From JAADHY01 sp964428935 (GTDB lineage Bacteria > Planctomycetota > Planctomycetia > Planctomycetales > Planctomycetaceae), in NCBI GenBank assembly GCA_964428935.1, contig CAYSAG010000117.1, positions 1 through 14,372 on the forward strand: a stretch of DNA of 14,372 bases. Direction: 5' to 3'. A program made the position numbers and the translations under genes. Below, in pieces: positions 1 through 7,368 of the stretch. Within the stretch, counting starts at the first letter, position 1. The number at the start of each line of letters is the position of its first letter. The notes under the pieces were generated by a model. It was not told the origin of the DNA. It ran no database searches and saw only the letters and a list, made by a program, of their open reading frames with translations.

Positions 1-136
1 CGTAGGGCGCGATGCCGGTCAGCGCAACGCCGCACTCCAGCTCGTCCAGAATGTCGTACTCGTGACGAGCCTTTCGGTTTCGGCAGACAATTCGCACCTG
101 AGGCTGGTCTTGCTTTGAGCCGCTCTTGCTGCCCAT
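1..136 (-). CDS. smpB: SsrA-binding protein SmpB, N-terminal 45 codons (3' end outside window)
   Basis: SmpB binds tmRNA and brings it to stalled ribosomes for trans-translation in the cytoplasm. Translation starts at an ATG read from 136 on the minus strand, with an AAAGGA ribosome site (146-151) nine bases upstream. After a short polar N-terminus (MGSKSGSKQDQPQ) comes the family signature VCRNRKARHEYDILDELECG, matching the conserved first beta strands of SmpB (NRKARHxYxIxxxxExGxxLxG). The usual length is about 150-160 residues, so roughly 110 are missing beyond the edge. One oddity: after LTG the family normally continues with x-EVKSLR, but here the last visible residues read IAPY. That may be an insertion before EVKSLR or a divergence at the sequence edge, and it cannot be settled from this window. 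The assignment rests on about 30 well-matched residues and is quite secure. Confidence 0.85.
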   Translation of the reverse strand, partial: MGSKSGSKQDQPQVRIVCRNRKARHEYDILDELECGVALTGIAPY

Positions 137-374
137 GACCGTCGGTCCTTTGGCTTGCACACCGCTTCGGCCCTGCGCCCAGCTCGCTCCGCCAAGCCCA
201 GCCGACACGCCCGCTGACCGCTTCAGCCAACGCCGACCACAACGAGGAACCGGACTGCAGCCTGGGGCAGGGCGGCACCGCAACCGACGAAGCGACGCAA
301 CCAGACGAGGCGCCGCAGCCGACCGACCGAGCCGGCCCCTGTTTCCGTCGCGACGTTGCACGGCACCGCGGCCG

Positions 375-380
375 ATTATA
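375..380 (-). promoter_or_regulatory. Candidate -10 box for smpB (TATAAT)
   Basis: On the minus strand this is a perfect TATAAT. With a 17-bp spacer the -35 hexamer would be TTCCCG, which matches the consensus only at its first two bases. It would give an smpB leader of about 230 nt. Perfect TATAAT is rare in sequence this GC-rich, which supports it. The same site read on the plus strand gives TATAGG (377-382) with TTGCAC at 356-361, but at a short 15-bp spacing, so it might also serve the pectate lyase gene. Confidence 0.4.
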
Positions 381-544
381 GGCTGGCCAGCAGCGACCGG
401 GAAGAAGCGACGGCTGGGCACGAATAGGCAACCTTCGAGTCGACAAGGGCCTTCGAATCGGCCAGGGCGTTGAGTTTTCGGCTCGTTCCTACGCTCAGCT
501 CCAACCAAACCGCCCTGCTGAACGTGGCGTCGGGCGCCCACCGG

Positions 545-552
545 AAAGGAGG
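545..552 (+). promoter_or_regulatory. Ribosome binding site fixing the GTG start of the pectate lyase gene
   Basis: AAAGGAGG is a near-perfect Shine-Dalgarno sequence ending six bases before the GTG at 559. It is what supports a GTG start here. The encoded N-terminus then reads as a proper signal peptide. Confidence 0.75.
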
Positions 553-558
553 TGCGAG

Positions 559-2043
559 GTGAAGAGGCTTGGCGGAAGTTTCCGTCTGCACGGCTCGACC
601 GCGGGCTGGTGGTTGTTGGCGGCGCTGTTTCTCGTCGTCCCTTCCCGAGCGGCCGACCAGCCGACGGAACGAGAAGTGGTGACCGGGCTGAAAAGAGCCG
701 TCGCGTTTTTCCGGACCGAGGTTTCCGTGCAGGGCGGCTACTTGTGGCAGTACAGCGCGGACCTTTCGAAGCGGGAAGGTGAGGGACGGGCCAAAGCGAC
801 GACGGCGTGGGTTCAACCTCCGGGCACGCCCACCGTCGGCGAGGCCTACTTGACCGCCTACCTGCTGACGGGCGAACCTTTCCTGCTCGACGCCGCAGTC
901 GAAGCCGCCCACGCACTCGTCCGTGGCCAACTTTTGTCCGGTGGTTGGGACTACCGAATCGAGTTTGACCCCCAGGACCGTCGCCGTTACGCGTACCGGG
1001 TGGACGACAACCGGTCCGGCCGTCGCAACACGACCACACTGGACGACGACACCACTCAAGCGGCCCTCCGTTTTCTCATGCACGTCGACCAGACGCTGCA
1101 GTTTCAAGACACGGCCGTTCACGACGCGGTCCGCTACGCGTTGGACCGCTTGCTGGCGGTCCAGTACCCGAACGGTGCGTGGCCGCAGCGGTTTGTCGAA
1201 CCGCCGGACCCAGCGAAGTTTCCCGTGTTGCCGGCCAGCTACCCAGAAACGTGGTCGCGGACCTGGCCGCGCCCGGACTACAAGAGCTACTACACGTTCA
1301 ACGACAACACCATGGCCGACATGGTTCGAACGCTGTTCGAAGCCGCGGAGATTTACAACGACCCTCGCTACGACCGCGCGGCCCGCAAAACGGGTGACTT
1401 CATTCTGTTGGCTCAAATGCCCGAACCGCAGCCCGCGTGGGCACAACAGTACGACGCCCGCATGCACCCGGCTTGGGCTCGGAAGTTCGAGCCGCCGGCG
1501 GTGACGGGCGGCGAGTCGCAAGGCGTGTTGCGAATCCTGCTGACCGTTTACCGAAAGACGGGCGACCGGAAGTACCTGAAGCCCGTTCCTCGGGCGCTGG
1601 CGTACTTGAAGAGGTCGCGCTTGCCGGACGGGCGGCTGGCGCGCTTCTACGAACTGAAGACCAACCGTCCCTTGTACTTCACCAAAGACTACCGGCTCAC
1701 CTACAGCAGCGACGACGTGCCCACCCACTACGCGTTCGTGGTCGACTCGCACCTGAGCCAGATTGAGTCCGAGTACCGGCGGTTGCTGCAGACGCCGCCG
1801 TCGAAGCTGAAGGAGTTTCGTCTTTGGCGAAAGCCCTCGCCGCCTCGGCGGAGCCGCTCGCTGGCCCGACGAGCGGCCGAAGCGCTACGCGCGTTGGACC
1901 AGCGGGGCGCGTGGGTCGAGACCGGGCGCCTGCGCTACCACGGCCCGGACGACGACACGCGCCGAATCATTAGCACGCGGACCTTCTGCAACCGACTGCG
2001 CACGCTGGCCCAGTACCTGGCGGCTTGTCGCGGCGAGAAATGA
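559..2043 (+). CDS. Secreted PL10-family pectate lyase-like protein (PelA/Pel-15E type)
   Basis: PL10 enzymes cleave polygalacturonate by beta-elimination. The 494-residue product starts at GTG after a strong ribosome site. Residues 1-32 form a signal peptide: basic start, hydrophobic run WWLLAALFLVVP, then an SRAA cleavage region, so it acts outside the cytoplasm. The catalytic domain spans roughly 40-410 and has an alpha-helical toroid look. Family-like blocks are LDDDTTQAALRFL (161-173), NGAWPQRF (205-212), YTFNDNTMADMVRTL (245-259), AWAQQYD (293-299), KFEPPAVTGGES (309-320) and ARFYELKTNRPLYF (361-374). The last is typical of PL10. Residues 415-494 form a basic, Arg-rich tail without a recognised fold. 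PL10-type proteins are common in planctomycetes and activity on pectin is often untested. I did not map catalytic residues one by one. The next gene starts 386 bp downstream, so it is probably transcribed alone. Confidence 0.82.
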   Translation: MKRLGGSFRLHGSTAGWWLLAALFLVVPSRAADQPTEREVVTGLKRAVAFFRTEVSVQGGYLWQYSADLSKREGEGRAKATTAWVQPPGTPTVGEAYLTAYLLTGEPFLLDAAVEAAHALVRGQLLSGGWDYRIEFDPQDRRRYAYRVDDNRSGRRNTTTLDDDTTQAALRFLMHVDQTLQFQDTAVHDAVRYALDRLLAVQYPNGAWPQRFVEPPDPAKFPVLPASYPETWSRTWPRPDYKSYYTFNDNTMADMVRTLFEAAEIYNDPRYDRAARKTGDFILLAQMPEPQPAWAQQYDARMHPAWARKFEPPAVTGGESQGVLRILLTVYRKTGDRKYLKPVPRALAYLKRSRLPDGRLARFYELKTNRPLYFTKDYRLTYSSDDVPTHYAFVVDSHLSQIESEYRRLLQTPPSKLKEFRLWRKPSPPRRSRSLARRAAEALRALDQRGAWVETGRLRYHGPDDDTRRIISTRTFCNRLRTLAQYLAACRGEK

Positions 2044-2076
2044 GCAACCCGGTCGGCAGGCGGTCGGGCGGAACAG

Positions 2077-2097
2077 GCCGGTCTTCGTTGAACCGGC
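2077..2097 (+). terminator. Candidate terminator hairpin after the pectate lyase gene
   Basis: GCCGGT (2077-2082) pairs with ACCGGC (2092-2097) around a 9-nt loop, 33 bases past the stop codon. A second small hairpin, GTGCC-AGC-GGCAC (2104-2116), follows directly. There is no U-tract, so the case for intrinsic termination rests on position and stem alone. Confidence 0.3.
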
Positions 2098-2249
2098 GCC
2101 GCGGTGCCAGCGGCACGGTCGGGACTGGGCTGCTTCGTGTGCTGTGCGGACCAAAGTCCGTCTGGCGGGCTGAGGCTCGTCTGCGCGTCGGCCGGCCGAC
2201 CCGTGCAGTTTTGAGGTCGAGCAGCCGGCACGCACCTCTGAAGCCTGTC

Positions 2250-2278
2250 TTGACGCGTCGACGGGCTTGCCGTACACA
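2250..2278 (+). promoter_or_regulatory. Candidate sigma70-like promoter for the lipoprotein gene
   Basis: TTGACG at 2250-2255 and TACACA at 2273-2278 are separated by exactly 17 bp. The -35 box matches five of six consensus bases; the -10 box matches TATAAT at three (T1, A2 and A4). This is the best-spaced promoter-like pair I found on the plus strand, and it lies upstream of the gene starting at 2430. Confidence 0.4.
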
Positions 2279-2429
2279 ACGTGGCCGACTGTCGGAAGCC
2301 GTCAGGTACTCGAGCGTGTTTCCGCGCGAACACGGCGCCGCGCCGTGCGCTTCGACGCGGCGGAGAGCGGTGTCGCGAGCGTGGCAGAAGGGTGTCTTCG
2401 ACGGCGTAGAGAGGAGGTTTTGAGAACCA

Positions 2430-4145
2430 ATGGAAACGGTCTGCGGAGTTCGGTCGCGCCGCGCCACGGGCTGCCGTTGGCTTTCGGCGGTGTGTTGTCT
2501 GGCGTTGGTGTTGACCGTCGGCGGTTGTGCGGACAGCGGCTCGTCGGACGGTCGAGGGTCGCCGTCTGCAAAGCCCGCACGGCCGTTGGGTCTCTCGACG
2601 TCGGCGGTCGGAGGGCGTCAGCAAGCGAAACAGCAGCGGCCCGCGGAGTCAACGGCTTCGGCTCAACAGACCGCCGCTTCGCCGAGTCCGGTCGGTTCGG
2701 CGGTTCGTGCGGCTGGCCAGCCGGCGAGTGCCGTTTCTGCGACGTCGGGTCGCAGCTCGGCGGCCGAGTGTCCGCTGCCACTGGAAGAGCTGCTCCGGCC
2801 GTTGCGCGGTCGGCCGAAGTTCCGGCCGTCCGACACGCGGCCCGTCCACGACGACGCTCGCTTGGCCAAGCTGGGCATTCGGAAGTTGGAGTCGAAGCGG
2901 CTGCGGCTGTACACCGACCTGGACGTGGCAGCCGTCCGCCAGTTGCCGGCGCTGGTCGACCAGCTGTACGACGCGCTGGAGGCCTACTTCGGTCCGTTGC
3001 CTCCCAACCCGGAAGGCACGGACTTCCAAATGACCGGCTACTTGATGAAAGACGTGGAGCTTTTCCGCCGGGCGGGGTTGATTCCGTCGGACTTGCCGCC
3101 GGTGGAGCGGGGGCGGCACCGCGGCGCGGAGTTCTGGGTTCGGGACCAGAAGTACGACTACTACCGGCGGCATTTGGTCTTGCACGAGGCCACGCACTGT
3201 TTCATGACCGCGGTGCCGCAAACGGAGGGGCCGCTGTGGTACATGGAAGGCATGGCCGAGCTGTTTGCGACTCACGAACTCGGTCCGGACGGCCGGGCTC
3301 GCTTCCGAATCATGCCCAGACGCAAGGAAGACGTGCCGGGTTGGGGCCGAGTCACGCTGGTCCAGCAAGACGTGCAACAGCACGGAGTGCGGTCGGCCGA
3401 AGCGGTCACTCGGACGCCTGCCAGCGGTGAAGGCGACACCACGGACTACGCTTGGTGGTGGGCTCTGTGCAAGTTCCTCGACGCTCACCCGCGCTACCGC
3501 GAACCGTTCCACCAGTTGGCTCGACACCTGGGCGAGGACGCTTTCGACAAACTCTTCTTGAAGTACTTCGCCTCCAGCATGACCGACATTTGGTCGGAGT
3601 GGCCGTTGTTCGCTCGAGGCATCGAGTACGGTTACGACTTCGAGCGGGCGGCCGTGAAGTTTGGCACCGGGCGACCGTTGCAAGGCCCCGACGAGGTGAG
3701 GCACGTTCGGGTCGCAGCGGACCGCGGGTGGCAGTGCAGCGGCGTGCTGGTCCGGCAGGGCAAGAAGTACCGCGTGACGGCCACCGGACGGTTCGTCTTG
3801 GCCGCCGAACCGAAGCCCTGGGTTGCGGAACCCAACGGGGTCAGCATTCGTTACTGTCGGGGGAGGCCGTTGGGCGTGCTGCTGGCGGCGGTTCGGCGTG
3901 AGCCGCCGGTGAGCGACCCGGCTCGGCAAAGCATGCTCCACGACTTCGTCGTCGGAACGGGCACGGTGTTCGAAGCACCCGTCACCGGCACGCTCTACTT
4001 TCGCGTGAACGATTACTGGAGCGAGCTGGCGGACAATTCGGGCGAGGTCGAAGTGACCGTTCGACAGGCCCGCCCGTCGGTTTCGGTGGCGGGCGGAGGC
4101 GAGCGCCCGCACGCCCGCTCGTCCGCTGCTCCGGCTGAGCACTAG
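2430..4145 (+). CDS. Lipoprotein with HExxH peptidase-like domain and LecA-like C-terminal domain
   Basis: The 571-residue product has a hydrophobic leader ending in a lipobox-like V-G-G-C with Cys33, so it is probably a lipid-anchored envelope protein. Residues 34-112 are a low-complexity linker rich in Ser, Ala, Pro and Gln. The central domain (about 115-410) carries H252-E-A-T-H256 followed by WYMEGMAELFATHE (270-283). This is the HExxH plus downstream EGxAE arrangement of zinc peptidases of the MA-like/DUF1570 type, where H252, H256 and probably E273 would bind zinc and E253 would be catalytic. The C-terminal domain (about 425-548) ends with TLYFRVNDYWSELADNSG (521-538), which resembles the calcium/sugar-binding end of LecA (PA-IL) lectins. 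All expected peptidase residues are present, so it may be active. The substrate is unknown. It stands alone between a possible promoter (2250-2278) and a convergent terminator. Confidence 0.75.
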   Translation: METVCGVRSRRATGCRWLSAVCCLALVLTVGGCADSGSSDGRGSPSAKPARPLGLSTSAVGGRQQAKQQRPAESTASAQQTAASPSPVGSAVRAAGQPASAVSATSGRSSAAECPLPLEELLRPLRGRPKFRPSDTRPVHDDARLAKLGIRKLESKRLRLYTDLDVAAVRQLPALVDQLYDALEAYFGPLPPNPEGTDFQMTGYLMKDVELFRRAGLIPSDLPPVERGRHRGAEFWVRDQKYDYYRRHLVLHEATHCFMTAVPQTEGPLWYMEGMAELFATHELGPDGRARFRIMPRRKEDVPGWGRVTLVQQDVQQHGVRSAEAVTRTPASGEGDTTDYAWWWALCKFLDAHPRYREPFHQLARHLGEDAFDKLFLKYFASSMTDIWSEWPLFARGIEYGYDFERAAVKFGTGRPLQGPDEVRHVRVAADRGWQCSGVLVRQGKKYRVTATGRFVLAAEPKPWVAEPNGVSIRYCRGRPLGVLLAAVRREPPVSDPARQSMLHDFVVGTGTVFEAPVTGTLYFRVNDYWSELADNSGEVEVTVRQARPSVSVAGGGERPHARSSAAPAEH

Positions 4146-4156
4146 CCGGTTGGGTC

Positions 4157-4185
4157 CCGTCCAGGTTTGGCTGTGCCCTGGACGG
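4157..4185. terminator. Candidate bidirectional terminator between convergent genes
   Basis: CCGTCCAGG (4157-4165) is perfectly complementary to CCTGGACGG (4177-4185), giving a 9-bp stem with an 11-nt loop. It lies 11 bp past the lipoprotein stop and 76 bp past the stop of the convergent aminotransferase gene, which is where a shared terminator would be expected. There is no clear U-tract on either strand. A weaker stem, GTCCC...GGGAC, follows near 4200-4218. Confidence 0.45.
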
Positions 4186-4261
4186 TCCGTTCGTCCGCTG
4201 TCCCGGACTTCCAGGGACGCAGCGGCGCAGGCGCTGTGGGGGCCGGCGAGGTTCCGTCGGG

Positions 4262-5452
4262 TCAAAGGTCCCGCGACAAAACCGACAGCGCGTCGGCCAA
4301 CCGCTGAAGGTCGTCGACGCTGTTGTAAAGGTGGCACGAGACCCGCAGCAGACGTGTCTGCCTCCACGTCCAGACGGGCACCTCAATTCGAAACCGCTGC
4401 CACAGCGCTTCCTGCAGAGGGTCGTGCAGCCCGGGCTGCGGTTGGACCTGTGAGGCGGGCAGAGCAAAGCTGAGCATGGGGCCGTACCACTGCGGGCTGT
4501 CCGGCACCAGAGGTTCCGCTCCGGCCGCTTCGCTGACCAGCTGCCGAGCCAGTCGGGCCAGCTTGTGTGTGTCTTGGCGGAACCTTTGCAGACCGTAGTC
4601 CGCGAGGAACCGAATGGCCGCGGGGACGGCCAAGTAGGGCGAGGGGTCTCGCGTGCCGACCCAGTCGAACTCGTCCAACCAACGTGGGGGCCGTCCGGCC
4701 AGGTTCTGTCCCCAGCTCACCACCGCCGGCCGAACCTGCTGGCGAAACTCGTCCGCAACGTAAAGAAAACCACTGCCGAACGGCGCGCAAAGCCACTTGT
4801 GACAGCTGGCTGTGTAGAAGGCGCAGCCGAGCTGGCGCAGGCGGAGCGGCAAGGTGGCGAGGGCGTGCGGGCCGTCCACGCACACCGGCACTCCCCGCTG
4901 CGACGCCTCCCGACAAATCCGCTCCACCGGCACAATCAGGGCCGTCGGTGAGGTGACGTGGCTGACGACAATCAGCCGAGTGCGCGGAGTCACTCGGTCT
5001 AACAACGCGTCGACCAGCTCCTCCTGTCGCTGGGGTCGGAGGGGCCAAGAGGCTTCGACGACGCGAGCTCCCAGCGGCTCGCACGTTTTCTGCCAAATCC
5101 GTTTGACCGCGCCGTACTCGTGGTCGGACAACAGCACTTCGTCGCCGGCTCGCAGCGTGGCCGCCAGCGTCCGAGCGACCACGTTCATGGCCGTCGTGGC
5201 GTTTTCGACAAAAGCCAATTGGTCCGGCTCGGCTCCAACCAGGTCCGCCAGCGCCCGCCGCGCTTCGTCCAGAGCGTCGTCCAGCGTGCGCAGGTAGAAG
5301 TCCATGGGCTGGGCTTCCAGCCGCTGGTACCAGCGCGTCCGCTCGGCCTGGACGACGCGCGGCGACGGACCGAACGAACCGTGGTTCAGGTACGTGACGT
5401 CGTCGGGAATCGACCACTCGTGCCGCAGACACGCAAACGGTTGCTCGGGCAT
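4262..5452 (-). CDS. PLP-dependent class V aminotransferase, isopenicillin N epimerase-like
   Basis: This is a fold-type I PLP enzyme of the class V aminotransferase/CefD-like group. In these families PLP supports epimerisation, desulfuration or transamination of an amino acid in the cytoplasm. From the chosen ATG (5452) it has 396 residues, normal for the family. Visible landmarks are YLNHGSFG near the N-terminus, ENATTAMNVV (phosphate-binding region), VDGPHALA with Asp193 for the pyridine nitrogen and His196, SCHKWLCAPFGSGFLY with Lys219 as the Schiff-base lysine, and WVGTRDPSPYLAVPAA as the subunit-interface GTRD block. The ATG is favoured over an in-frame GTG at 5473 because GGAG lies eight bases upstream. 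It follows the symporter gene by 122 bp on the same strand. The true substrate is not evident: no penicillin-pathway genes are present, so 'isopenicillin epimerase' describes the family only. Confidence 0.82.
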   Translation of the reverse strand: MPEQPFACLRHEWSIPDDVTYLNHGSFGPSPRVVQAERTRWYQRLEAQPMDFYLRTLDDALDEARRALADLVGAEPDQLAFVENATTAMNVVARTLAATLRAGDEVLLSDHEYGAVKRIWQKTCEPLGARVVEASWPLRPQRQEELVDALLDRVTPRTRLIVVSHVTSPTALIVPVERICREASQRGVPVCVDGPHALATLPLRLRQLGCAFYTASCHKWLCAPFGSGFLYVADEFRQQVRPAVVSWGQNLAGRPPRWLDEFDWVGTRDPSPYLAVPAAIRFLADYGLQRFRQDTHKLARLARQLVSEAAGAEPLVPDSPQWYGPMLSFALPASQVQPQPGLHDPLQEALWQRFRIEVPVWTWRQTRLLRVSCHLYNSVDDLQRLADALSVLSRDL

Positions 5453-5460
5453 GAGACAGA

Positions 5461-5464
5461 CTCC
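5461..5464 (-). promoter_or_regulatory. Ribosome binding site deciding the aminotransferase start
   Basis: Read on the minus strand this is GGAG, eight bases before the ATG at 5452. The alternative GTG at 5473 has an AAGGGAG only three bases upstream, which is too close for good initiation. The choice changes the protein by seven residues. Confidence 0.5.
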
Positions 5465-5574
5465 GGCAAGCACTCTCCCTTCCGCGACGGGGCCGGCAGC
5501 CTCACCCGGCCGCCACCGACTTCACCCAGCGGGCCGTTTCTGGCCGACCGTCTGGCTTCCCGGCCCTTTCGTTC

Positions 5575-7230
5575 TCAAGTCACCCTGGTTTCAGCGGCCG
5601 CGTTTTCTTCGTCCGGGTCGAACCGAGCCATGACCGCACACCCGCAGGTGTCGCTCCACACATTCACCGACGTGCGGAACATGTCCAGCACCCGGTCGAC
5701 GGCAATAATCAGTCCTTGGGCTTCCAGCGGCAGCCCGACCGCCTGCAAGACAATGGCCATCATGACCAGCCCGGCGTGAGGAATTCCCGCGGCTCCAATG
5801 CTGGCCAGCAGCGCGGTCAGCGCAACCACGATTTGGGAATGCAAGGGCACGGCGCCGAAGTACGCCTGGGCAATGAACAGCACGGCCACGGCTTCGTACA
5901 GCGCCGTGCCGTCCATGTTGACCGTCGCTCCCAACGGCAAAACAAACGAACTGATTCGGTTCGAAATGCCCGCCTGCTGTTCGACGCAACTCAACGTTAG
6001 CGGCAACGTGCCGTTCGACGACGCCGTCGAAAAAGCGGTCATCAGTGCCGGACTGACCGCCCGAACGTACTTCACCGGCGACCGCCTGGCCACGAACTTC
6101 AAAATCAAGGGCAGCGTGACGGTGGCGTGGAAGACCAGTCCGAGCAACACCGTCAGCATGTACCAGCCCAGGCTTTCGAAGACGCCGATTCCCTGCGAGG
6201 CGGTTGCGTAGACGACAAAGCCGAAGACGCCCACGGGGGCCAGTCGAATGATGAAAACGGTCAGGTTCATCATGACGTCGAAGCCGGCCTGGAACAGCTC
6301 ACGCAACACCTGACCGCTGCGTCCTCCCGTGTAGACAATGAAAATGCCCGTCAGAATGCTGAAGGTGATGATGGAAAGAAAATGAGCGTCGGCCAAAGCC
6401 TGCACCGGATTCGGGGGAATCATGCTGTTGACCAGTTCGGCCACAATGCTGGTCAGCGAGCCTTCGTGAGCGGCCAAAACGGCTTCGCTACCTCCCGGCA
6501 GTTCCGCGCCGAACCCAGGACGAATCAAGTTGACCGCCGTAATTCCCGTCACAATGGCCAAGAAGCTGGTGCTGACGTAGTAGACCAGGGTCTTGCCGAA
6601 CAGCCGTCCGAAGCGGCGGGTGTCGCCGACCGATGACACGCCTGTCACCAGTGAGGTGACAATCAACGGCACCGTAATCATTTTCAGCAGCCGAAGGAAA
6701 AGCTCGCCCGTGTAGTGCGACGCGATTGTCACTCGGCTGGCAAAACCGCCGCCGTGTCGTTCGTAGAAAGGCAACCACCCGGGATGGGTTCGCTGCAGTT
6801 CTTGACGCGAGGCCACGGAGAAGTGCGTAACGACGGGCCGGCCGTCGACGCGGCGAGCGTACTGAATGGCAATTTGGCGGTCGTCCTCGACCAGGTGGAC
6901 TCGGCGCTGCGTCACGCGAGCGGTCCACAACACGAAGACCCTCGCACCGGCAGGCTGCTGCTCCCGTCGAGCGACCAGCCTCGGAAACCGCTGACGCACT
7001 CGCTCCAGCGACGGAAAAAGCAGCTCAAACTTTTCGCGGCCCGTGGCGTCCGTCGCCAGCACGCGCCACTTGCCCGAAACGGTTTCGCGTTTGAGCTCGA
7101 GCTGAAAGGAGACTTGCTGGTCCGGCAACTCCACCTCGCCCGGGTTGACCGCCAGTCCGAACACCGCTCCCACCGCCAGCGCGGCCAAGATTTGGTAGTG
7201 CAGAGGAAGTCGCAGCAGACGCCTGAGCAT
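5575..7230 (-). CDS. Glutamate/aspartate-type cation symporter (DAACS/SDF family) with large extracytoplasmic insert
   Basis: This 551-residue membrane protein belongs to the dicarboxylate/amino acid:cation symporter family (GltPh/EAAT/DctA). Helix 1 is near 11-28 and helix 2 near 174-201 (LFLRLLKMITVPLIVTSLVT). Core motifs are STASSNGTLP (401-410, hairpin 1), NMDGTALYE (438-446, Na+ and substrate region), AGIPHAGLVMM (481-491, hairpin 2) and DRVLDMFRTSVNVWSD (512-527). By comparison with GltPh the last motif keeps the Asp, Arg, Thr and Asn that bind an acidic amino acid (here D516, R519, T520, N523), so Glu/Asp is the likeliest substrate, taken up with cations. Homologues are about 400-450 residues. 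The excess lies in residues 30-172, which replace the short helix 1-2 loop. AAGGA (7240-7244) sits nine bases before the ATG. It lies between shc and the aminotransferase on the same strand. Confidence 0.9.
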   Translation of the reverse strand: MLRRLLRLPLHYQILAALAVGAVFGLAVNPGEVELPDQQVSFQLELKRETVSGKWRVLATDATGREKFELLFPSLERVRQRFPRLVARREQQPAGARVFVLWTARVTQRRVHLVEDDRQIAIQYARRVDGRPVVTHFSVASRQELQRTHPGWLPFYERHGGGFASRVTIASHYTGELFLRLLKMITVPLIVTSLVTGVSSVGDTRRFGRLFGKTLVYYVSTSFLAIVTGITAVNLIRPGFGAELPGGSEAVLAAHEGSLTSIVAELVNSMIPPNPVQALADAHFLSIITFSILTGIFIVYTGGRSGQVLRELFQAGFDVMMNLTVFIIRLAPVGVFGFVVYATASQGIGVFESLGWYMLTVLLGLVFHATVTLPLILKFVARRSPVKYVRAVSPALMTAFSTASSNGTLPLTLSCVEQQAGISNRISSFVLPLGATVNMDGTALYEAVAVLFIAQAYFGAVPLHSQIVVALTALLASIGAAGIPHAGLVMMAIVLQAVGLPLEAQGLIIAVDRVLDMFRTSVNVWSDTCGCAVMARFDPDEENAAAETRVT

Positions 7231-7368
7231 GGTGTCGGTTCCTTGTGCGTCGTCGGAGCGGCCGCGTGACCCGACCCGACCGCGCGGTGACTCGACGGCC
7301 AGACGTCCGGCTCCAGCCGCGCCGAGCCGCTTCGCCCTCGGTCCCGGCCGTTTGCACAGGCCGTCTTT

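Larger units (their letters stand above)
137..558. other. Intergenic region between divergent smpB and pectate lyase genes
   Basis: This 422-bp gap carries the control regions of two divergent genes. The clearest element is a TATA-type box near 375-382. The pectate lyase ribosome site lies at its right end. A plus-strand open frame of 115 codons covers much of the gap, but it is rich in Arg, Pro and Ala, overlaps the smpB start antisense and looks like random GC-rich translation. No RNA gene was recognised. Confidence 0.6.
2044..2429. other. Intergenic region with terminator-like hairpins and a sigma70-like promoter
   Basis: This 386-bp gap separates two co-directional genes. Its left part has hairpins that could end the pectate lyase transcript (2077-2097 and 2104-2116). 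Its middle has a good promoter candidate (2250-2278). The right part would be an untranslated leader of about 150 nt with a small GC hairpin (CACGGC 2331-2336 pairing with GCCGTG 2342-2347) and a GAGGAGG ribosome site at 2411-2417, 12 bases before the next ATG. No coding signal or known RNA was recognised. Confidence 0.55.

Noticed and set aside
126..473. A 115-codon plus-strand frame in the smpB/pectate lyase gap
   Set aside because: Arg/Pro/Ala-rich, overlaps the smpB start antisense, has no ribosome site and spans the TATA box.
376..1752. A 458-codon open frame on the minus strand across the pectate lyase gene
   Set aside because: It is antisense to a gene with a signal peptide, strong ribosome site and family motifs. 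Long antisense frames arise here because the sense codons TTA, CTA and TCA are almost absent.
2187..2200. 14-bp perfect palindrome GTCGGCCGGCCGAC
   Set aside because: Pure GC/CG-type palindromes of this length are expected by chance in sequence this GC-rich, and it is not placed at a promoter.
2649..4367. A 572-codon minus-strand open frame across the lipoprotein gene
   Set aside because: It mirrors the peptidase-like lipoprotein, has Arg/Pro/Gln-rich composition without any domain, and runs over the convergent terminator into the aminotransferase gene.
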